NCBI RefSeq assembly: GCF_039830095.1
Contig: NZ_CP142435.1
Span: forward strand, 1,736,001 to 1,800,000
From: Dolosigranulum savutiense
GTDB taxonomy: Bacteria > Bacillota > Bacilli > Lactobacillales > Carnobacteriaceae_A
Direction: 5' to 3'
Length of the DNA stretch: 64,000 nucleotides
Below are positions 1-8,915 of the stretch, in pieces; position 1 is the stretch's first letter; each line of letters begins with the position of its first letter. The translations under genes and the position numbers were made by a program. Under the pieces are notes generated by a model. That model was not told the DNA's origin. It did not search any database and saw only the letters and a list, made by a program, of their open reading frames with translations.

Positions 1-60
1 TAAAATATTAAAATGAAATAATTGAAAGACAATTTTAAGACGATATTGTTGTATGAAAGT

Positions 61-69
61 TGGTATGAT
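61..69 (+). promoter_or_regulatory. Probable extended -10 promoter of the giant protease gene
   Basis: A TG-N-TATGAT extended -10 element lies about 24 bases before the start codon, with a GGAGG ribosome binding site at 82-86. A transcript from here would have a very short leader. No convincing -35 box is at the right distance. An alternative TTGAAA (22-27) with TATTGT (44-49) lies further upstream. The assignment is tentative. Confidence 0.35.
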
Positions 70-92
70 GATATTAAAAATGGAGGCAGAAA

Positions 93-3000
93 ATGGTAAG
101 TAAGAATAATAAAATGGAGTTATTCCAAAAACAAGCAAATAAAGCGAAGCGATATACATTAAAAAAACTTAGTATCGGGGTCACATCAGTTGCTACGGGA
201 ACAGTTCTATTTTTAGGCCATGCGAATAGTGTGAGTGCGAATGAATCGATGAATGAGGAGCAGGTCACAGTCGCTATTATAGATGAAAATATTGTAAGAA
301 CAGAAGATTTATCTAATGAGGTAGCAAGTGAAGGGGAAGAAAGTGTTGATTCGTCAGATCTTAATGACCCCATTGAGTCTAATCATCCAATAGAAGAAGA
401 ACATATACCCAACCAAAATTTGAATCAATTTGTGCTAGTTGCTAGGGAGAGAGCCAATAGATATATTCCTAATCTGCCTAATTTAACTGAAGATCAAAAA
501 GTACACTACACAAACCGGGTTAATACTGCATCTAGTGTTGCTGAGATTGAAAAAATATATGAAGAAGCAATGAGCGTCCTTCCAATAGCTGAGGAACAAC
601 CTAGTGAAGCAGTGGTTCCACCTAATCGATATGTTGTAGTTGTACGTGATCGTGCGCTAAATATTATTAGTGCATTAGAAAATTTGTATGACGCTCAAAA
701 AGAAGACTATAAAAAACAAATACAAGGGGCCTCTAGTGTATCTAAAATTGAAGCAATTATTAGCGAGGCTGAAGGAGTCATTAATACGTCTGTCGGTGAT
801 GAGGAAGCGCCTCAAATATCTAAAGGGAAATTAGAGGAACCTGAATCTAATCATTCTCCCATAGAGCAGGAGCCTAAAGAAAAGTATCCTGGGAATGCAC
901 AGACACCAGAAAAACTAGAACATAAGGTTCAATACGGTAAGCAAGAGGAAAGAATACAACAAATTACTGATTATAGTATTGAATATACAGAAGATCCAGA
1001 ACTATATGTGGGACAAGAGAGGCTTAAAACACCAGGTATCCAAGGTGTAACAGAAATTATTCGTGTGTATGAAACAGCTGATGGGCGTGTGACAGGACGT
1101 GTTCTCAGTGAAGAAGTTAATGTGATTTCAGCTAGTCAAAAACAGGTAGTTGCTCGAGGGACCAAACCAATTAGTGGTATTGAGGAAGTGGTTGAAGAAG
1201 TAACAATAGACCCTGAAACATCTAAGGTATACGATTCGACTTTGTACCTTGGAGAGTCAGCATTTGTTCCTGGAGAATCTGGACGTAAGAAGGTTACCAC
1301 TGTTTATAAAACACTTTACGGTAAACGGACGGAAGAGGTATTAAAAACAACTGAAGAAGTTCTCATACCGGCGACTAATCATGTTTTACGTCAAGGGACG
1401 AAACCTGTTGAAGGGGAAGAAACGGTTGTGGAAGAGGTGACTGTGGTAGCTCCGACAGTAGAAGAAGAAACAGATGATTTCTATGTTGGTGAAGGGGAAA
1501 AAGTTGAGGGAAGCGATGGCCTAAAACGAGTAACCAGAGTATACCGTACCGTGAAGGGGAAAAAGACTGACAAGCTTATTCGTGAGTCAGAAGAAATCAT
1601 CACAGAAGCAAAACCTCACATCCTGCGTAAAGGGACAAAACCGGTAGACGGTTCTCAAGCTGTTGTTACAGAAGAAGTTATCCAACCTGAAACGATCGAA
1701 CAAAAAGATTCTAACTTGTACGAAGGAGAAGAACGCGTTGTTGATGGTTCAGTTGGGAGAAAACAAATTAGAACGGTATATAAGACAAATAAAGGTAACG
1801 TAACCGATGAGGTCTTAAATCGTTCTGAAGCAACTCTGGAAGAAGCTCGTCCAACGATTGTTTACAAAGGGACGAAACCGGTGGAAGGTTCTCAAGTTGT
1901 TGTTACGGAAGAAGTTATCCAACCTGAAACGATCGAAGAAACTGATGACGGCTTGTATGTTGGCGAACAACGTGTTGAAGTAGGTTCAGTTGGACGTAAG
2001 AAAGTAACAACAACTTATAAAACATATAAAGGTGAATTAACAAAAAATGTTGTTAATGTTTCTGAGGTAACGATTGAAGATTCGACTCCTAAGATTGTTT
2101 ATAAAGGAACAAAACCGGTAGACGGTTCTCAAGCTGTTGTTACAGAAGAAGTTATCCAACCTGAAACGATCGAACAAAAAGATTCTAACTTGTACGAAGG
2201 GGAGGAACATGTTGTTGATGGTTCAGTTGGACGTAAGAAAGTAACAACGACTTATAAAACATATAAAGGGGAATTAACAGAAGAAGTTTTAGGTGTTAAT
2301 GAAGAAACGATTGAAGATGCTCGTCCGACTATTATTTATAAAGGCACGAAATCATTAGAAGGCACTAAAAATATTATTTCAGAGGAAGTTATTCAGCCTG
2401 AAACGATTTTGGAAGAAGATAATGGTTTGTATGAAGGGGAGGAACGTGTTGTTAAAGGTACACCGGGTCTCAAACAAATTACTAAAACGTATAAAACATA
2501 CAAAGGTGAGTTAACAGAAGAAGTTTTAGCTATTAAAGAAGAAATCATTGAAAAATCGTCTCCTAAGATTGTTTACAAAGGTACGAAAGCAGTAGTTGGT
2601 TCTGAAGAGGTTGTTACAGAAGAAGTTATCCAACCTAAAACGATTGAACAAGAAGATTCAAATCTTTATGTTGGTGAGCAAGATATTACTGACGGAATAG
2701 TTGGACGTAAACGAATCACTAAGACTTATAAAACCATTAAAGGTGAGCGAACAAATGATGTATTAGATACAAAAGAAGAAACACTTGTAAAATCTCAACC
2801 GAAGATTGTTCGAAATGGTACGAAAGCAGTAGAAGGTACAGAAGATGTCGTGACTTATGAAACCATTCAACCAGATACCCGTGAGGAAACGGATAATAAC
2901 CTGTATGTTGGTGAGGAGCGAACGGTTGACGGTTCTGTCGGACGTCGACAAATTACGACAACGTATCGAACGCATAAAGGTCAGCGTACCGAACAGGTCG

Positions 3001-6000
3001 TGAACGTCTCGACAGAAATGCTGGAAGACGCACGTCCAACGATTATCTATCGTGGAACGAAACCGGTAGAAGGCACTGAAGAAGTGGTGTCGTACGAAGT
3101 GATCGAACCAGGGACAAGCGAAGAAACGGATGATGGGTTATATAAAGACGAGCAACGTGTCGTTCAAGGTTCGCCTGGACGTCTTGAGGTGACCACAACG
3201 TACCGCACCCGTAAGGGCAAGCGAACGGAAGAAGTGGTAAATCGTTCGGAACGAACGGTTGAAGCTGCTCAACCAACGATTACTTATGTTGGAACGAAAC
3301 CAGTAGAAGGCACCGAAGAGGTCGTCACTTACGAAACAATCGAACCTGAAACAGAAACCGTTCAAACGGCAGAGTTGTATGAAGGGGACGAAGAGGTTAC
3401 TGAGGGTAAAGCTGGACGTAAAGAAATCACAACGACTTACAAGACGCATAAAGGTCAACGAACGGATGACGTGGTGAATGTATCCACCAAAACGCTCGAG
3501 GAAGCAACGCCTAAGATTGTCCGTCAAGGAACCAAGCCGGTTAATGGCCGTGAGGAAGTTGTGAGAGAAGAACGTATTGAACCGAAAGTGATTGAACAAG
3601 AGGATAACACTTTACCGGAAGGAGAAACGGTCACTGAACAAGGACAACCGGGTACACGTCGTATTACGACGGTATATAAAACGGTTCGGAGTGAACGTAC
3701 CGAAGAGGTGATTGAAGAGTCATCAGACGTCACGCAAGAAGCGATACCAACGATTGTTCGTAAAGGCGTTCGCTTTGAAGCACCAAGTTTATCGAACGCA
3801 CATTTCACATCAGATGCGATGAACCGTACGGCACGCTTGTCGTACACATTAAATAACCCGTCTAACTTAGATGTGTCTGGTTATGTTCGGGTGTCTCGAG
3901 ATGGGGAAATGGTTCGTGATGTACAGATTTCTAACTTTAATGACATATCTATTGATAATTTAGATGTGAATACCCCGTATCAATTTGAAGCGCGTTTGAC
4001 GTACACACGTGGGGGTCAAGAACAAGATATTTCAGCACATACAGACACGCATACGTTATCGATGAATCAACTGGAGTTGAAATCACTGGGTAAAACAACC
4101 CTCGTTCGTCGTGAGGCTGATGGTCGATTACGCGAGTTTTCAGAGTTGCATGAAAAACCAAGCGATTTATCCACTTATTACATTCGTGCGCAAGCGTCTC
4201 ATATGAAGGATATCGTTATGCCGGTTGCTTCTATTGAAGAAGTGCAAAAAGATGGAGATACGGTCTATGCCGTGAAGACCGCTTCTGATGAGACCGTACA
4301 TCGAGATGGAGACGTCTTTAAGCCGGGTTCTGTGTTTTATGTGAACAAGTACAAAGCACCTGAAAATGGCGTTTACTATAATTTCGCTGATCTCGTTCAA
4401 GCGATGAGTAATAATCCAAGAGGAACGTTTACGCTGGGCCGAACGGTTTCGGCTACAGGCATTCAGCCGTTAGGACGGAAAACGTATATTCAAGCGGATT
4501 TCCGTGGGACGTTGAGTGGTTTGCATAATGGCAAACGTCACCGTATTGAAGGCTTAGAACATGGGTTATTCACGAAAGTGAATGGTGGTCAGATTCGTGA
4601 TATTGATTTCACTGGTGTGAATATTGTATATCCAGATTCATGGGAAGGTGATTACATTTCTTCGCTAGCCGGGGATTTAACAAACGGTGGAGTGATTGAA
4701 AACGTAAATGTTCAAGGTTACATTGAAGGACGCGATCATGTATCTGGGTTAGTGAATACCATGAGTAACCAGTCACGTATTGAAAATGTATCGTTTATCG
4801 GGCGTATCAAGTCTCATGGCGGAAATTCTATTTCAGGAGCGATTGCTGGAACGAACAATCACTCGATTGTTACACGTGCTTATGTGGATGCTGATATGGA
4901 GATGCACCGTCCAAAGGATGCAAGTCTCTTAGTTGCTATCACTACCTCAGATCAAGGCCGTGCGGGTCGTTGGGGTAAAACAACGAAATCAGTTGTGAAA
5001 GGTTCGATGCGTTCGAACCTGCGCGGGAAAATGGCTGCGATTAGTACATCTGCTTGGGGTTACGCAACCGTTTCTGATGTGGTTAGTTATGCGACCATTC
5101 AAAACGGACATGAGTTGTTTGGTTCAGATGAGCAGCTGAAAGATTCAGGCCCGGCTTATCGAAACATTGGACCGGTATACGGTGTTCAGAACGTGAGTGA
5201 TGGATCGGTTAAAGGATCAGATGAGAAGTTTGAGCGTTTATCACCAACGGATGCGGCACGTAAGGTGCGAGAGTTTGACTTATCAGCGATTGATCAGCTT
5301 AGCAGTGCTACACCAGCTGAGACGTTAAATGGCTCTCGTCGTTATGATGGCGTGTCTGGTTATGTGGCGGCTCACGAAGCGTTTTACCGATTCGTTGAAG
5401 TGTTGCAGCCGTTTAGTTTAGTCGAGGATATTGTGCGAGAAGGAAATGCGCTGGCGCAATCGGATAAACGTCCAACGTGGATGGCCGAAGGGAAAGAATT
5501 GAAATCCATTACGGCTCTTAAGGGTAATGAATTTGTAACGAGTGGGGACGATGCGGACCAAATTATGCTTCAGTTTACAGATGGAACGAAGTTGATGTAT
5601 GGTTTGACAAATAAGAAGGCTGTTGATTTATTCAAGGATAAACACACTTCTGGTAATGGGTATCATTTATCACAATATCAAGTAGAGGGTTTAGGTGTGA
5701 CGTATACAATGAACCGGTTATCTAATGTTTCTAGGGAGTTAGTTGAGTCTTTAACTAGTGAACTTGGGAGCGTTGGACTTTACAACAGTGAGATGTATCA
5801 AATGCTTAAGATTAATGAGAAGAATGAAAAAGCAAAAGAAAATCGTATGAAGAAATTGTTCTTAGATGAAATCTTCGAAGAAACGAAAGCAAACTTATCA
5901 AGTATTTTAGATAAGTTAATTCAAAATGAAATGGTCATGTTATCATCATCTGATGTGGCAGTTAATGCGCTTAAAGATAAGATAACAACGCATAAGAAAC

Positions 6001-7835
6001 AGATTATGATGGCTTTAACGTACTTGAACCGGTACTACAACATTCGCTTTGGAGATTATAATATTAAAGATCTCATGATGTATCTGCCAGAATTTTATAG
6101 CGGACAGGGCGGTTCCTTGATTGATCGACTGATTAAATTAGGAAGCTCAACGGAGTATCAATTGCATGGTCGTCGAACGCATGAGTTCTTTAACCGAGAG
6201 TTCGGGGCTCCAATGGGAACTAAATTGTTAGACTTCTTAGATTTCAACCGTGAGTTATTCACCGAGTTTGATAATATGAACGATTGGTTTAAGGATGCAA
6301 CGAAAGAGAACGTGAAGTTAATTGAACGCGCACCATTAGCGGAAGGGTTGAAAGCGCAGAATCCTAAATATCGTGTGTTTGATAACTTATCTCACGGATA
6401 CTATCACCACACAATTTTACCCCTCTTAAACTTAAGAAAAGCGAAAATGTTTATGATTTCAACTATTGCTTCCTTAACGTTTGGTAGTGAGCAAAAGCGC
6501 GCTTATTTGAATGAAGCACAGCTTCAGAAAGAGATTGAGACGGCTGGGGACAGACATCGTGATTTCATCGATTCTTGGTATAAGATTGCTAATGACGAGA
6601 CGAAAGATCGCTTAATGAGAGACCGAGTGACGCCAATTTGGGAAGGATTCCACCTTCACGAACGTGGTTGGGTGAATGAGTTCGGTAAAGATAACCGTGG
6701 ACAAGATTATGCGCCTTCTCGTGAGTTCTATAACGTCATCGGTGAGTATTATGGTAGTAATGGCACTGGTGCGTATGCAAACGGAACACTGATTCACTTT
6801 GTTGTGTACGATTACCTCGGTGAAGGTGGGCATGCTACATGGTCACATGAGATGACGCACAACTATGATGGCTTAGTCTTCTTAGGTGGTCCGGGTCGTC
6901 GTAATGGTGTTGGTGCTGAAGCGTACGCTTCTGGGATGTTACAATCACCAGGTCAAAATGGTGGTGGATACGGTGGATTAGGTGTTAACTTATCTTACTC
7001 ATGGGAAGATGATGGAAATAACATCTACAACAGCGATCCGAAGAAATTCCATAATCAAGAGATGTGGGATAAATATATGAAAGGATATAACGATGCCTTG
7101 ACTCTTCTGGATTACTTGGAAGGTGAAGCAGCGATTAAAGCCGGGCGTGATGTTCAACGTCATTGGTTTAAGAAGATGGGTAAAACAGATATAAGAGCCA
7201 CGCGCTTTACCGATCATGTTCGTCCGTTGACGGATGAGGAATGGCGAAACTTGAATTTACAGTCTGTGAATGATTTAGTGGATAATCAGTTAATGACAAA
7301 ACACGGTTTGAATAACGGAACGTACTCTCAAGACAACGACTGGGGAACATATATTACGGTTGACTACCTAACCGGTATTTACGGTGGTGGAGATAACAGT
7401 AAAGGTGTTCCAGGTGCAGCGATGTTCAAACATAATACATTTAGAGTTTGGGGTCGTTATGGTTATGAAAACGGATTTGTCGGTTATGCTTCGAATAAAC
7501 ACCGAGAGCAAGCCTTACGTGATGGTCATGCGCAATTAAGTGATGATTATGCGATTAATAAGATTTCTGGTGGTAAACATCAAACGATGGAAGACTTCAA
7601 GAAAGATTACTTTAACGACATGATTACACAACTTAAAACTAAAGGTATGATTGATATCCAAATTGATGGTGTTCAGTACAGCTCATATGACTCACTTGCA
7701 AATAAATTTAGTCAGACTGTTCAAGCAGATACCAAGGCAAGAAGACATGATCATACAAGAACTTTCAAGGGTAAGCTGTTTAAAGCCTTGCTCCACAACA
7801 CTGATAACTTCCTATCGTCTATTTTTAAGGGATAG
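93..7835 (+). CDS. Giant secreted M26-family zinc metalloprotease (ZmpB/IgA1-protease type) with G5 repeats
   Basis: This 2580-residue protein is a surface or secreted zinc endopeptidase of the IgA1-protease/Zmp family. Residues 21-32 carry a YSIRK-type signal motif (YTLKKLSIGVTS), with a likely signal peptidase cut after A49. Two three-helix GA/FIVAR-like modules follow (about 110-162 and 177-233). Next come about twelve G5 repeats of roughly 80 residues (about 278-1226), a linker region, and an M26 N-terminal beta-helix part with GLUG-like turns near residue 1550. The catalytic domain has HEMTH at 2252-2256 and the third zinc ligand E2276, the spacing known for M26. In streptococcal relatives an LPxTG anchor lies near the N-terminus. 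I see none at either end, so the mode of attachment (G5 binding to the wall or glycans, or free secretion) is open. GGAGG six bases upstream fixes the start. The substrate cannot be told from sequence. Confidence 0.93.
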   Translation: MVSKNNKMELFQKQANKAKRYTLKKLSIGVTSVATGTVLFLGHANSVSANESMNEEQVTVAIIDENIVRTEDLSNEVASEGEESVDSSDLNDPIESNHPIEEEHIPNQNLNQFVLVARERANRYIPNLPNLTEDQKVHYTNRVNTASSVAEIEKIYEEAMSVLPIAEEQPSEAVVPPNRYVVVVRDRALNIISALENLYDAQKEDYKKQIQGASSVSKIEAIISEAEGVINTSVGDEEAPQISKGKLEEPESNHSPIEQEPKEKYPGNAQTPEKLEHKVQYGKQEERIQQITDYSIEYTEDPELYVGQERLKTPGIQGVTEIIRVYETADGRVTGRVLSEEVNVISASQKQVVARGTKPISGIEEVVEEVTIDPETSKVYDSTLYLGESAFVPGESGRKKVTTVYKTLYGKRTEEVLKTTEEVLIPATNHVLRQGTKPVEGEETVVEEVTVVAPTVEEETDDFYVGEGEKVEGSDGLKRVTRVYRTVKGKKTDKLIRESEEIITEAKPHILRKGTKPVDGSQAVVTEEVIQPETIEQKDSNLYEGEERVVDGSVGRKQIRTVYKTNKGNVTDEVLNRSEATLEEARPTIVYKGTKPVEGSQVVVTEEVIQPETIEETDDGLYVGEQRVEVGSVGRKKVTTTYKTYKGELTKNVVNVSEVTIEDSTPKIVYKGTKPVDGSQAVVTEEVIQPETIEQKDSNLYEGEEHVVDGSVGRKKVTTTYKTYKGELTEEVLGVNEETIEDARPTIIYKGTKSLEGTKNIISEEVIQPETILEEDNGLYEGEERVVKGTPGLKQITKTYKTYKGELTEEVLAIKEEIIEKSSPKIVYKGTKAVVGSEEVVTEEVIQPKTIEQEDSNLYVGEQDITDGIVGRKRITKTYKTIKGERTNDVLDTKEETLVKSQPKIVRNGTKAVEGTEDVVTYETIQPDTREETDNNLYVGEERTVDGSVGRRQITTTYRTHKGQRTEQVVNVSTEMLEDARPTIIYRGTKPVEGTEEVVSYEVIEPGTSEETDDGLYKDEQRVVQGSPGRLEVTTTYRTRKGKRTEEVVNRSERTVEAAQPTITYVGTKPVEGTEEVVTYETIEPETETVQTAELYEGDEEVTEGKAGRKEITTTYKTHKGQRTDDVVNVSTKTLEEATPKIVRQGTKPVNGREEVVREERIEPKVIEQEDNTLPEGETVTEQGQPGTRRITTVYKTVRSERTEEVIEESSDVTQEAIPTIVRKGVRFEAPSLSNAHFTSDAMNRTARLSYTLNNPSNLDVSGYVRVSRDGEMVRDVQISNFNDISIDNLDVNTPYQFEARLTYTRGGQEQDISAHTDTHTLSMNQLELKSLGKTTLVRREADGRLREFSELHEKPSDLSTYYIRAQASHMKDIVMPVASIEEVQKDGDTVYAVKTASDETVHRDGDVFKPGSVFYVNKYKAPENGVYYNFADLVQAMSNNPRGTFTLGRTVSATGIQPLGRKTYIQADFRGTLSGLHNGKRHRIEGLEHGLFTKVNGGQIRDIDFTGVNIVYPDSWEGDYISSLAGDLTNGGVIENVNVQGYIEGRDHVSGLVNTMSNQSRIENVSFIGRIKSHGGNSISGAIAGTNNHSIVTRAYVDADMEMHRPKDASLLVAITTSDQGRAGRWGKTTKSVVKGSMRSNLRGKMAAISTSAWGYATVSDVVSYATIQNGHELFGSDEQLKDSGPAYRNIGPVYGVQNVSDGSVKGSDEKFERLSPTDAARKVREFDLSAIDQLSSATPAETLNGSRRYDGVSGYVAAHEAFYRFVEVLQPFSLVEDIVREGNALAQSDKRPTWMAEGKELKSITALKGNEFVTSGDDADQIMLQFTDGTKLMYGLTNKKAVDLFKDKHTSGNGYHLSQYQVEGLGVTYTMNRLSNVSRELVESLTSELGSVGLYNSEMYQMLKINEKNEKAKENRMKKLFLDEIFEETKANLSSILDKLIQNEMVMLSSSDVAVNALKDKITTHKKQIMMALTYLNRYYNIRFGDYNIKDLMMYLPEFYSGQGGSLIDRLIKLGSSTEYQLHGRRTHEFFNREFGAPMGTKLLDFLDFNRELFTEFDNMNDWFKDATKENVKLIERAPLAEGLKAQNPKYRVFDNLSHGYYHHTILPLLNLRKAKMFMISTIASLTFGSEQKRAYLNEAQLQKEIETAGDRHRDFIDSWYKIANDETKDRLMRDRVTPIWEGFHLHERGWVNEFGKDNRGQDYAPSREFYNVIGEYYGSNGTGAYANGTLIHFVVYDYLGEGGHATWSHEMTHNYDGLVFLGGPGRRNGVGAEAYASGMLQSPGQNGGGYGGLGVNLSYSWEDDGNNIYNSDPKKFHNQEMWDKYMKGYNDALTLLDYLEGEAAIKAGRDVQRHWFKKMGKTDIRATRFTDHVRPLTDEEWRNLNLQSVNDLVDNQLMTKHGLNNGTYSQDNDWGTYITVDYLTGIYGGGDNSKGVPGAAMFKHNTFRVWGRYGYENGFVGYASNKHREQALRDGHAQLSDDYAINKISGGKHQTMEDFKKDYFNDMITQLKTKGMIDIQIDGVQYSSYDSLANKFSQTVQADTKARRHDHTRTFKGKLFKALLHNTDNFLSSIFKG
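926..3775 (+). repeat. Array of about twelve G5-domain repeats inside the protease gene
   Basis: The coding sequence repeats with a period of about 240 bases. Each unit contains GTKPVxG, a tract such as VVTEEVIQPET, YxGEExVxxGxxGRK, and TTTYKTxKGxxTEEV. Most copies have diverged, but the stretches beginning near 1631 and 2107 are nearly identical over about 100 bases. This suggests recent duplication or gene conversion and makes copy number prone to change. G5 domains are known to bind cell-wall sugars or mediate surface assembly. Confidence 0.9.
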
Positions 7836-7955
7836 GTGATTAGTTTAATAGATAATCTTTATAAGTAACAGATAACTTTGGGGAGGATAAATAGATAGAG
7901 CTTTTTTGCTATTAATAATCTCTATCACCACAGTCCTTAAACCTGTAATATAGAT

Positions 7956-8004
7956 GAAATCGGAAGAGAAAATCCCTGTATGAAAGGATTTCTCTTCCGA
8001 TTTC
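7956..8004. terminator. Long hairpin between convergent genes, likely bidirectional terminator
   Basis: GAAATCGGAAGAGAAA at 7956 pairs with its complement ending at 8004, a stem of about 19 base pairs with a ten-base loop. It lies between the protease gene (+) and the receiver gene (-). Neither side has a strong T-run, so termination efficiency is uncertain. Confidence 0.55.
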
Positions 8005-8027
8005 TCGTTATAATCACTAATTTAAAG

Positions 8028-8462
8028 TTAATCGTTGTCTTTTTCTTCAGGAGAGGTAGTTAATTTATTATATACATTGTTCAGTGTTTCAAAAATATTT
8101 TTACGTAATTCCTCTATATCAGACGGTTTTTCAGTGAATGACATAGCTTCTAAATTATGATTAAATGTTAAGGAATCAGCTTGTTCATCAGATGTAATAA
8201 ATATTATTGTTGCATTTGCATCACTTTTACGAATAACTTCTGCTATATCTAATCCGTTGTTTGCACTATTTAGGTGAATATCTAACAAATAGACTCCTTG
8301 TTGGGGGTGATATTTTTCCAAATAATCTAAAACTTCATGTGGGGAAGATGTTATCAATGACACGTTGAAACGAGATTCATAAAAATTTGTATAAAGGTTA
8401 ACAATTTGTTTAATTGCATTTAATTGACCGGTAGAGTCTTTGTAAATAATGAGTGGATACAT
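8028..8462 (-). CDS. Stand-alone AgrA/ComE-type response-regulator receiver domain without DNA-binding domain
   Basis: The 144-residue protein resembles the N-terminal receiver half of AgrA/ComE/LytTR regulators. The putative phosphoacceptor is D61 in LLDIHL, followed by T90-S91 at the IIFITSD strand end and K112 in FTEKP. The acidic pocket at the N-terminus is reduced: the usual acidic pair is replaced by K8-D9-S10. The family normally continues into a LytTR DNA-binding domain of about 100 residues. Here the frame ends with an acidic tail (SPEEKDND) and a clean stop, with no LytTR remnant before the convergent hairpin. It could act as a phosphate sink, a dominant-negative partner, or a protein-protein switch; these roles are inference. 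No histidine kinase is adjacent. Confidence 0.75.
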   Translation of the reverse strand: MYPLIIYKDSTGQLNAIKQIVNLYTNFYESRFNVSLITSSPHEVLDYLEKYHPQQGVYLLDIHLNSANNGLDIAEVIRKSDANATIIFITSDEQADSLTFNHNLEAMSFTEKPSDIEELRKNIFETLNNVYNKLTTSPEEKDND

Positions 8463-8843
8463 TGAATAAATCCTTTCAATTATAATTTTGTAGTAATATT
8501 TTTTGAAGAAAAATGGGTGGCCTTCCCTATTGGGCTATTTAGACTTTATGCGCCTCCTTCCATAAAATAGCCATTTTTTTATAAGAAGTGCCCATTTCTA
8601 ACTCAAATTTTAATACATTGAGCTTGAAACGTAAAGTATATTTCTTCTTTGTTTTCTTTCGTTTTAGCTCAATTTCCCCCCCATAAAGATGCTAGGTGAT
8701 AGGGCAGTGAAGCAATTGCATGTGGTCTCCAATCAATTATTGATTGCTATGATGGAAGATGGTACGGTGGTTGAATTGGGCAAGTCAATGTAATCATTTT
8801 TTGATGAAATCGGTTTTTTGTTGAAGTTCATTTAATTATGAAG
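8463..8843. other. Intergenic region with a possible gene fragment
   Basis: No full gene is seen in this stretch of about 380 bases. The reverse complement of its first part is the upstream region of the receiver gene. At 8689-8793 on the + strand a 34-codon frame reads MLGDRAVKQLHVV and later MEDGTVVELGKS. It looks like the tail of a larger protein rather than a complete one and lacks a good ribosome binding site. A stop lies in frame just upstream (8665). I could not identify the parent protein. Confidence 0.4.
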
Positions 8844-8860
8844 TGTAAGTGTGTTACAAT
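8844..8860 (+). promoter_or_regulatory. Extended -10 promoter overlapped by a TGTAA-N5-TTACA palindrome
   Basis: TACAAT at 8855-8860 is preceded by TG at 8852-8853, giving an extended -10 box for the PTS gene. The inverted repeat TGTAA (8844-8848) / TTACA (8854-8858) overlaps it. That placement suits a repressor operator, for instance of a GntR-type or sugar-responsive regulator. It is one base too long for a standard cre site. The site is seen directly; its function is inferred. Confidence 0.45.
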
Positions 8861-8915
8861 AGAGTGTATGGGCAAATTGCCCTGCACTATATTATGTAGA
8901 AAGGAAGAATTGTTG

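Noticed and set aside
2763-3847. Several minus-strand open frames within the protease gene (up to 153 codons)
   Set aside because: They lie opposite the G5 repeats, reflect the repeat's base pattern, lack ribosome binding sites and resemble no protein family.
8689-8793. 34-codon frame as a real small protein
   Set aside because: No ribosome binding site, and the composition suggests the tail of a larger protein. Kept only as a possible fragment.
8844-8858. A cre (CcpA) site at the PTS promoter
   Set aside because: The palindrome is 15 bases with a five-base centre and lacks the central CG of cre sites.
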